A stretch of 40,120 bases of DNA. Origin: Fibrobacterota bacterium. GTDB taxonomy: Bacteria; Fibrobacterota; Chitinivibrionia; Chitinivibrionales; Chitinispirillaceae. The DNA lies in NCBI GenBank assembly GCA_023436145.1, contig JAEZKP010000011.1:1-40120 (forward strand). Direction: 5' to 3'. Each line of letters opens with the position of its first letter. The first letter of the stretch is position 1. Made by a program: the position numbers and the translations under genes. A model generated the notes under the pieces. That model made no database searches and was not told where the DNA came from. It saw nothing but the letters and a program-made list of their open reading frames with translations. Shown piece after piece: positions 34,389 to 40,120 of this stretch.

Positions 34389-35597
34389 ATGGAATCCATA
34401 ACTAAAACAACGATTTTACTGTTTTTTTTGATTTCAGTACCAGAAATCGCTCTGGTATATTCGCTTCCCATTGCAGAAGGAAAAGAAAAATTTTTAGGCA
34501 ATATAATTAATTTTAGTGTTCCGACAGATTTTTCGGAATATTGGAATCAGGTAACTCCTGAGAATTTTGGAAAATGGGGCAATGTCGAGTACATTAGGGA
34601 TAGCATGTTCTGGGCACCACTAAAAGAGGCTTATGATTATGCTAAAAAAAATGGATATCCTTTTAAACAGCATACTTTTATCTGGGGACAACAGGAGCCT
34701 TCATGGCTTGGTAAGCTTTCTAAAGAGGAACAGAAACAAGAACTCGAGGAATTTATCCGGCTATATGCAGAAAATTTTCCCAACACTGATTTTGTAGACG
34801 TAGTTAATGAGCCATTAAATACCCCAGCATCCTATAGAGAAGCGCTGGGAGGCAAAGGTTCAACTGGTTGGGACTGGGTCGTTTGGGCATTTGAAAAGGC
34901 AAGACAATATCTTCCCAATGCTAAACTGCTGATTAATGAATACGGCATAGTGAACAATTCAAAGAATACTGATAAATATCTGGCTATAATTAACATTTTA
35001 AAGAAGAGAAAGCTGATCGATGGAATAGGGATACAATCACATTGTTTCAGCCTCCAAGGCACTAAACCTCAGGTCATTAAAAAGAATCTGGACAAACTTG
35101 CCGCAACTGGGTTACCACTTTATTGTTCGGAGCTTGATCTGCAGGGGGATGATCAGCTGCAAAAAAGCAGATACTGGCAATATTTTCCCATATTCTGGGA
35201 ACATCCGGCCGTTAAAGGAGTAACATTATGGGGTTACAGATACAAAAGAACCTGGATAGAGACAACCTGGTTAAAGGACTCAACTGGTTCTGACAGACCG
35301 GCGCTGATTTGGCTGAGAAAATATGTCTCGACGGGGGAACGCGGTGAAGACAGTCTTGCAGATTTGAATAGTAGAAACCCGGAAATCATTCATGAGGCTA
35401 ATAATTACCTACTAATAAACTCACATAATCCGGTTACGCTGGAGTTATTCAAGGCAAATGGGAAAAGAGTCCGCTTGCTGGTTGTGAATGGCAAAACACG
35501 CCTTCCCCTGACATCGTTAGCCTTGTCTAATGGAGTATACCTGCTTCGGGTAAACAAGAGTAATGCTATTCGTTTGGCCATTCTGCACCCGGATTAA
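34389..35597 (+). CDS. Secreted GH10 endo-beta-1,4-xylanase with a C-terminal sorting-like domain
   Basis: 402 residues. A hydrophobic signal sequence (about 7-25) is followed by a GH10 catalytic domain: NQVTPENFGKW (53-63), acid/base E141 in VDVVNEPL, nucleophile E248 in YCSELDL, and GVTLWGYR (277-284). At the usual HTLVWH motif the protein has HTFIWG, Gly100 for His, a change at a substrate-subsite residue. The C-terminal 70 residues (about 330-402) have the pattern of type IX secretion sorting domains: VTLELFKANGKRV, then LPLTSLALSNGVYLLRV, which would direct secretion and surface attachment (inference). No Shine-Dalgarno precedes ATG 34389, only an A-tract. It stands alone, with regulatory gaps on both sides. 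Confidence 0.88.
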   Translation: MESITKTTILLFFLISVPEIALVYSLPIAEGKEKFLGNIINFSVPTDFSEYWNQVTPENFGKWGNVEYIRDSMFWAPLKEAYDYAKKNGYPFKQHTFIWGQQEPSWLGKLSKEEQKQELEEFIRLYAENFPNTDFVDVVNEPLNTPASYREALGGKGSTGWDWVVWAFEKARQYLPNAKLLINEYGIVNNSKNTDKYLAIINILKKRKLIDGIGIQSHCFSLQGTKPQVIKKNLDKLAATGLPLYCSELDLQGDDQLQKSRYWQYFPIFWEHPAVKGVTLWGYRYKRTWIETTWLKDSTGSDRPALIWLRKYVSTGERGEDSLADLNSRNPEIIHEANNYLLINSHNPVTLELFKANGKRVRLLVVNGKTRLPLTSLALSNGVYLLRVNKSNAIRLAILHPD

Positions 35598-35973
35598 AAA
35601 GAGAAGCAGATATGGATCGGTCCGAAGAAATTTATCTTCTTATTATTTCTGGAGGGAAACAGAAACGCCATTGATGATGACTCTATTATGGTGACACAAT
35701 TTATACCTCTATTTTAATTTCTGCATAGCCTTTTTCTTCATTTTTCTGTAATTGTGTATAATAACAAGCTTTTTGATCATCCCGGGTTTATCAAAAACTC
35801 AGGTTTCCGATTATTTTTTTTACAGAAGTAGCTTGTGCAAAGGGCTGTAATTCCAATTAAATTTCCTGGTGACACACCTCGCACCCATTTCAGGTATTTT
35901 TGAATTATTTGTTGTTTAATTAATCATTTCTGCAGTGTATATTAACGGAACAGGTAAGAGGAAGGATCAAATA
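35598..35973. other. Gene-free region between the xylanase and TIGR02147 genes
   Basis: 376 bases without a supported gene. A TATAAT hexamer at 35757-35762 is a possible -10 for the TIGR02147 gene but has no good -35. An inverted repeat follows at 35770-35797. The heptamer GGTGACAC occurs twice (near 35690 and 35868). The xylanase mRNA has no clear terminator hairpin here. Confidence 0.4.
35770..35797. repeat. Inverted repeat downstream of a TATAAT box
   Basis: TTTTTGAT and ATCAAAAA are perfect 8-bp complements around a 12-base loop that itself contains CCCGGG. It begins 8 bases after TATAAT (35757-35762), so it would form near the 5' end of a transcript or bind a regulator at the start site. 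Confidence 0.4.
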
Positions 35974-36807
35974 GTGAAATCCATATACACTTATTATGAC
36001 TATCGCAGGTTTGTCAGCGATTTTTATAAAGAAAAGAAAGCAGTAAACCCCAACTATTCATATCGTTACATTGCATCAAAAGTTGATCTTGATCATGCTC
36101 TGGTTGTAAAAATACTTCAGGGTAAACGTCATATCAGCACCAGTAAAATTGATACATTTGCAAATCTCATCGGTTTAAGCATTCGTCAGAAGGATTATTT
36201 CAGACTGCTAGTGGCTTTTGGAAAAGCCAGAAACAACGAAGAACGAAAGCATTTTTTTGAAAAAATCCTCGCATTCAGTGAAATTCCAGAAAAACAGATT
36301 CAATCAAATCAATATGAGTTTTACCAGCACTGGTATTATACAGCAGTTCGTGAAATTCTCAATCTCTCTTCCTTCAAAGATGATTATCAGTGGCTTGCAG
36401 AATCTGTTCAACCTCCTATTACCATTTCAGAAGCGAAAAAAGCAGTTAAACTGTTATGTAAACTGGGTATGATTGTTCAGGATGAAAAAGGATATTATCG
36501 GCTAACTGAGCAGTTTGTAACTACTGGAGAACAATGGCAATCCATAGCAGTCAGATCATTTCAGAAAGAAGCATGCAATCTTGCTTCACGTGCTATTGAT
36601 CATGTGCCAAAAAAGGAACGCGATATTTCTACTGTTACCGTTTCTCTCAACAAGGATGCACTGAACCGGATCAGCGAAAAGATGGCTGAATTGCGCAGGG
36701 AAATCATAGAGATCGCAGCTTCCTGTCAATCAGTAGACAGAGTCTATCAACTTAATCTGCAACTTTTCCCGGTTTCTGTAACGATTAAGATTGGAGATGA
36801 AAAATGA
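35974..36807 (+). CDS. TIGR02147-family protein (putative DNA-binding regulator)
   Basis: 277 residues with the typical family start KSIYTYYDYRRFVSDFYKEKK, then a helix-turn-helix-like segment, YRYIASKVDLDHALVVKILQGKRHIS, and a mid-region FYQHWYYTAVREILNL that is typical of the family. The second half has a winged-helix-like stretch (KAVKLLCKLGMIVQDEKGYYRL) and ends in a predicted beta/helix region. TIGR02147 was defined from a family of paralogues in Fibrobacter succinogenes; function is not established. The frame opens at GTG 35935, but GTG 35974 is chosen for AAGGA 7 bases upstream and the family N-terminus. Its stop overlaps the next start as ATGA, so it is translationally coupled to the lipoprotein gene. 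Confidence 0.85.
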   Translation: MKSIYTYYDYRRFVSDFYKEKKAVNPNYSYRYIASKVDLDHALVVKILQGKRHISTSKIDTFANLIGLSIRQKDYFRLLVAFGKARNNEERKHFFEKILAFSEIPEKQIQSNQYEFYQHWYYTAVREILNLSSFKDDYQWLAESVQPPITISEAKKAVKLLCKLGMIVQDEKGYYRLTEQFVTTGEQWQSIAVRSFQKEACNLASRAIDHVPKKERDISTVTVSLNKDALNRISEKMAELRREIIEIAASCQSVDRVYQLNLQLFPVSVTIKIGDEK

Positions 36808-38441
36808 ACAGAACTCTGCTGTGGTCACTTCTGATCTTTTGTTGTTTTTTTATTAAATGTACCAGTAATGATCATATTGCTGGAGGTTCCGGATCTACCA
36901 CTACAAATGGATTTACAGCCAGGGTTTTTGATAATAATAATAATGTGGTTAGTGATGCTATAGTACGAATTCGCCCGGTTGATTACTATGCTTCTGAGTT
37001 TAATACCAATTTATCAGGAACTGTCGCGGATACCTTTACCGGCTCTGATGGTAAGATTTTATTTACAAATTTGATACAGGGAGCTTATCTGGTAGAAGTT
37101 TTTAATAAAAAGACAAATGAAGGTGTAGTTTTCAGATGTGATATCCGAGACGGACCTGTAAACAATTTGGGTAATTTCACTATCAAACCTACTGGTTCAA
37201 TAAACGGTATAATAGATGCAAAATTACTTCTTAATAATATTAATTATATGATTCAGGTTTATGGCATGGAGCGTGTTGCTGCAGTGGATTCAAAAACCGG
37301 CAATTATCATTTCACTAATCTTCCACCAGCAGAATATGTCCTTCGGGTAGCAAGTTCAGATTCTATATTTGTCCCTTTTGAGCTCGATCCTGTTGTGGTT
37401 ACTTCAGGTGATACCGTCTCCATAGATCCATTAGCAGACTGGTTACATAAAGGAATACTGAGCATAGATAACAGGAACGGCGGAATTTCAGAAACAGATA
37501 CAGTATTCAACTTTCCCTTATTACTCAGGCTTGATCAGACTAATTTTGATTTTTCCCTGGCTAAGAAAAAAGGTACCGACCTCAGAGTTACCAAGGAAAA
37601 TGGCTCCAACGTTTTTTACGAGACAGAATGGTGGGACAGTATTAATTCCACTGCAGCAATCTGGATACATGTCGACACGCTTTACGGTAATAGACCGATT
37701 CAGAAGTTACTATTATACTGGGGAAATAAAAAAGGCGGTTCCCTGTCCAACCCATCAAAAGTATTTGATACCACATTTGGTTTCAGGGGTGTCTGGCACC
37801 TCAATGAGTCAGGTGGGACTGAGCAGCAGGATGCAACTGGCAACAATCGTATTGGTATTCCAAATGGAATGGACGGCTCAAACGATATTCCTGGTAACAT
37901 CGGACGAGCTCAGCAATTTAAAGGAAGTCCGCAGCACATTGTATTTACTGGTGATGACAGACTCAGTGTCAACAACTCTTTCTTTATGGCTTCTTTCTGG
38001 ATTAAACCAGATTCAAATACAACCACCGAAAATCAAAGCATTTTCATCCAGAAAAACAATGGCTATGGACTGCATCTAAACAACAACAATCAATGGGTAT
38101 TCTCAGTTTCAATGCCGGACAGCAATGGAGATTCCTGCAGTGCGCCTGCAATTTTTAATGAATGGACCCTTATCAGTTTTATCAGAAAAAAGTCATCATT
38201 TTATTTTTTTGTCAATGATTTACCAGTGGACAGTTTTTTTATCAACACCACAGAGCCTGTATATAATGATGAAAATTCACAAATAATTTCAGGGTGCTCT
38301 ACCAATAATAGCAATTGTTTTTCAGGTGTAATGGATGAACTCAGAATCAGTAACAAACCGGTATCAGAACTTTGGATCAGGTTATGTTACCTCACACAGA
38401 GAAAAGGACTGAATGTGGTGAATATAGAGAGAATAAGATAA
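36804..38441 (+). CDS. Surface lipoprotein-like protein with Cna-B-like, DUF2341 and LamG-type domains
   Basis: A 545-residue exported protein. The N-terminus has a hydrophobic stretch ending FFIKCTSND, so Cys19 may be lipidated although Lys at -1 is unusual for a lipobox. Two carboxypeptidase-regulatory-like beta sandwiches follow (about 37-115 and 120-205; FTARVFDNNNNVVSDAIVRI, SGDTV). A DUF2341 domain (about 215-320) includes FPLLLRLDQTNFDF, AAIWIHVDTL and LLYWGN. The C-terminal 220 residues are a LamG/concanavalin-type jelly roll: FRGVWHLNE, QQFKGSPQHIVFTGDD, FFMASFWIKPD and FSGVMDELRISN. Such jelly rolls bind carbohydrate. It is translationally coupled to the TIGR02147 gene, which probably controls it (inference). 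Confidence 0.85.
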   Translation: MNRTLLWSLLIFCCFFIKCTSNDHIAGGSGSTTTNGFTARVFDNNNNVVSDAIVRIRPVDYYASEFNTNLSGTVADTFTGSDGKILFTNLIQGAYLVEVFNKKTNEGVVFRCDIRDGPVNNLGNFTIKPTGSINGIIDAKLLLNNINYMIQVYGMERVAAVDSKTGNYHFTNLPPAEYVLRVASSDSIFVPFELDPVVVTSGDTVSIDPLADWLHKGILSIDNRNGGISETDTVFNFPLLLRLDQTNFDFSLAKKKGTDLRVTKENGSNVFYETEWWDSINSTAAIWIHVDTLYGNRPIQKLLLYWGNKKGGSLSNPSKVFDTTFGFRGVWHLNESGGTEQQDATGNNRIGIPNGMDGSNDIPGNIGRAQQFKGSPQHIVFTGDDRLSVNNSFFMASFWIKPDSNTTTENQSIFIQKNNGYGLHLNNNNQWVFSVSMPDSNGDSCSAPAIFNEWTLISFIRKKSSFYFFVNDLPVDSFFINTTEPVYNDENSQIISGCSTNNSNCFSGVMDELRISNKPVSELWIRLCYLTQRKGLNVVNIERIR

Positions 38442-38451
38442 AGTTGAAGAT

Positions 38452-38499
38452 CTTTTCCGTGGCAGTGATTTGTTATTCAAATACACTGATCCGGGAAAG
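38452..38499 (+). terminator. Imperfect hairpin after the lipoprotein gene
   Basis: The arm 38452-38467 pairs with 38484-38499 over 16 positions with two mismatches and two G-U pairs, around a 16-base loop. It starts 10 bases past the stop codon. There is no T-tract, only GCTTGTTATAATG, so it may be a 3'-end stabilising stem rather than an intrinsic terminator. Confidence 0.4.
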
Positions 38500-38664
38500 G
38501 CTTGTTATAATGATAGTACATACTGAACCAGATCCATACTGATTCTGACCTAAGCTCATCCCCGCAACAGATTCTTCTCCACCCCAAGGCTTCTACTGCT
38601 ATGATGTTTTTATAGATTCTGACTATTCTTAGTTTCAGAAAATAGAGAATTACCTTTTCTATAG

Positions 38665-38700
38665 AAAAAAGGAGTATATGCATTTAAGCATATACTCCTT
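38665..38700 (-). terminator. Strong intrinsic terminator of the Ig/PKD surface protein gene
   Basis: On the minus strand AAGGAGTATATGC pairs perfectly with GCATATACTCCTT (13 bp, 6-base loop), and the stem runs into TTTTTTC. It begins 33 bases after the stop codon at 38733. This is the clearest rho-independent terminator in the window. Confidence 0.9.
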
Positions 38701-38732
38701 CGAAGTATGAAAATAAAGGATTTAACTAACTG

Positions 38733-40120
38733 TTATTTAGTGAATTTAATGCTCATTGTTTGAGTAATCTGGCCATTGACTTTAACTTTGATTGTCCATG
38801 GACCAACACCGCCCTGGCTATTACTTGTCCAACTCCAGATTTTCTCATCGTGATATCCAGCTGACCCGTTAAGAGTTACAGAATTTGTACCTCCCCAGGC
38901 ATTATTGATAATGAGATTTATTGCACATCCAGCCAATTTCAAAGGAACATAATACTCAACGTTTACTGGTGTATTCTCGGGAACCGGATCTTCCTTGATT
39001 GCAACCAGAACCTCGTTATCTCTTTGGACATATACATTAACTTCATCAGTGGATGACAACCCTTCATTATTGGTTACTCTTAATGTGACAGTTGTCACGC
39101 CGTAATTAAATGAAAGCATTGGAGAAATGTCTGTTGAGACTACATTACCATCAATTATCCACTCATGCTGGACAATCTCACCTAACAGATCATAGCTGCC
39201 TGAAGCATCAAGGTTTACTCTGGTGTTAATACTCCAAATATCCCTTCCTGCATCAGCAAACGGCAGAATATCGGTCTTTTCCGGTTTGAGGCCACCCAAT
39301 AATCTGTTATCATCATCGTAAATACAGATCTTTTCATTTTCTTTATAAGACATTGCCAGATTATTAGAATAATCGTTAGTCTTATTAACAACACTCCAGT
39401 TCTTATAACTGATACCTACAACCATACCTCCGGTGTTCGGAAACACTGCGCCGGGAGCAAGCTTAATGCCTGTCAGATCGTAGATAATAACGTAATCATC
39501 ATCGCCACAATGAGCAAGTGTTACTTTCACATTAGCAGTATAATACTTATCTAACTGTGGTGTTTCACCATTATCAGCACTGAAATAGTATTCAATTCGA
39601 CCTCCATTAATAGTTTCATTGCTGACGTTAACCAAATATAATCGCGGATTAGACGACACCGGATTATTCATAGCTTCATCGTACATATATACTTTTGCTT
39701 TTACCGGAGTATTTTGTACAGTGATTGTCACATTCTGATAACTGGTTAAAATACCATCAGTAACTGATACCTTAATAGTGTAACTGCCAGATTGATTAAA
39801 CGCCGGTATCCAGGTGAACATCCCTTTATTGAATTCTGCACCTACCGGAAGATTTGCAGCACTGAATATAAGAGAATCATTATCTACATCAGATCCTGTT
39901 GCGACAAATGTTAATAATGAATTTTCACTTATAATCTTTGGTGAAATAGAATGTAGTACAGGTGCATCGTTTACTGCATCTACTGTGATTGAAACAACAG
40001 CTTCTGCAACCAGCTCCCCATCGCTTACTGTAAATGTTAATTCATCATTACCGTTGTAGTTGGCATCAGGAGTATAGGTCAGATTCGGAGCTGTTCCGCT
40101 GAGTGTACCATTTTTAGGAT
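38733..40120 (-). CDS. Large secreted multi-domain protein with Ig/cadherin-like, CBM3-like and PKD domains (5' end outside the window)
   Basis: The frame is open from the right edge, so only the last 461 residues are seen. Domains in order: the end of a tandem cadherin-like repeat (NLTYTPDANYNGNDELTFTV, about 10-45); a putative Ig repeat (about 55-135, ENSLLTFVATGSDVDNDSL, then GMFTWIPAFNQSGSYTIKV); a segment like family 3 cellulose-binding modules (about 140-275, PRLYLVNVSNETINGGRIEY, then NWSVVNKTNDYSNN); a PKD domain (about 285-370, ADAGRDIWSINTRVNLDASG); and a final beta domain without name (about 372-461). The protein is surely extracellular, probably an adhesin or a carbohydrate-binding scaffold. 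The CBM3 call is by pattern only. A strong terminator follows. Confidence 0.8.
   Translation of the reverse strand, partial: PKNGTLSGTAPNLTYTPDANYNGNDELTFTVSDGELVAEAVVSITVDAVNDAPVLHSISPKIISENSLLTFVATGSDVDNDSLIFSAANLPVGAEFNKGMFTWIPAFNQSGSYTIKVSVTDGILTSYQNVTITVQNTPVKAKVYMYDEAMNNPVSSNPRLYLVNVSNETINGGRIEYYFSADNGETPQLDKYYTANVKVTLAHCGDDDYVIIYDLTGIKLAPGAVFPNTGGMVVGISYKNWSVVNKTNDYSNNLAMSYKENEKICIYDDDNRLLGGLKPEKTDILPFADAGRDIWSINTRVNLDASGSYDLLGEIVQHEWIIDGNVVSTDISPMLSFNYGVTTVTLRVTNNEGLSSTDEVNVYVQRDNEVLVAIKEDPVPENTPVNVEYYVPLKLAGCAINLIINNAWGGTNSVTLNGSAGYHDEKIWSWTSNSQGGVGPWTIKVKVNGQITQTMSIKFTK

Noticed and set aside
38477..38683. 68-codon minus-strand frame between the last two genes
   Set aside because: Its start codon lies inside the stem of the strong terminator, and the composition is not protein-like.

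Overview
The window looks like chromosomal DNA from a Gram-negative, AT-leaning (about 40% GC by eye) bacterium, most likely of the Fibrobacterota or a close FCB-group relative. Pointers are a TIGR02147-family protein (a family best known from Fibrobacter) translationally coupled to a DUF2341/LamG lipoprotein, a GH10 xylanase whose C-terminus resembles a type IX secretion sorting domain, an MglA-type GTPase, and a large secreted Ig/PKD protein with a CBM3-like segment. This placement is inference. No rRNA, tRNA, CRISPR array, insertion sequence or phage gene was seen.

Layout. Bases 1-8132 are mostly housekeeping: the tail of an unknown gene, rsgA, mglA (minus), a triple-VanZ membrane protein, a secreted glutaminyl cyclase (minus) and the dnaG-rpoD pair (minus, ATGA overlap). 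Bases 8495-16531 hold a secreted unknown, an ABC-F ATPase, a VanX-type dipeptidase, a small Met-rich exported protein, a divergent P2-type cation ATPase and an RlmM-like 23S rRNA methyltransferase. Bases 16969-19056 form a divergon: a Crp/Fnr regulator with an FNR-type recognition helix but no cluster cysteines faces a 4Fe-4S protein and a cupin gene. A good FNR-type palindrome lies at the expected place upstream of the 4Fe-4S gene.

Bases 19079-25530 are a minus-strand series of sensor kinase, DHA2-type MFS exporter and MASE3 sensor kinase, with no response regulator in the window. A large class A penicillin-binding protein is divergent from it, with a palindrome placed inside its predicted promoter, followed by a hotdog thioesterase. 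Bases 29309-33998 are envelope polysaccharide genes on the minus strand: a six-SLBB export protein, a WecA-like sugar-phosphate transferase with an extra cytosolic domain, and a tail-anchored receiver-like protein.

Bases 34389-40120 are accessory surface and carbohydrate functions: the GH10 xylanase, the TIGR02147-lipoprotein pair, and a large adhesin-like protein that runs off the right edge and ends at a strong intrinsic terminator. I did not find a clearly new defence or mobile system. The most interesting units are the Crp/Fnr divergon with its matching operator, the TIGR02147-lipoprotein pair, the tail-anchored receiver in the polysaccharide locus, and the three-fold repeated VanZ protein.
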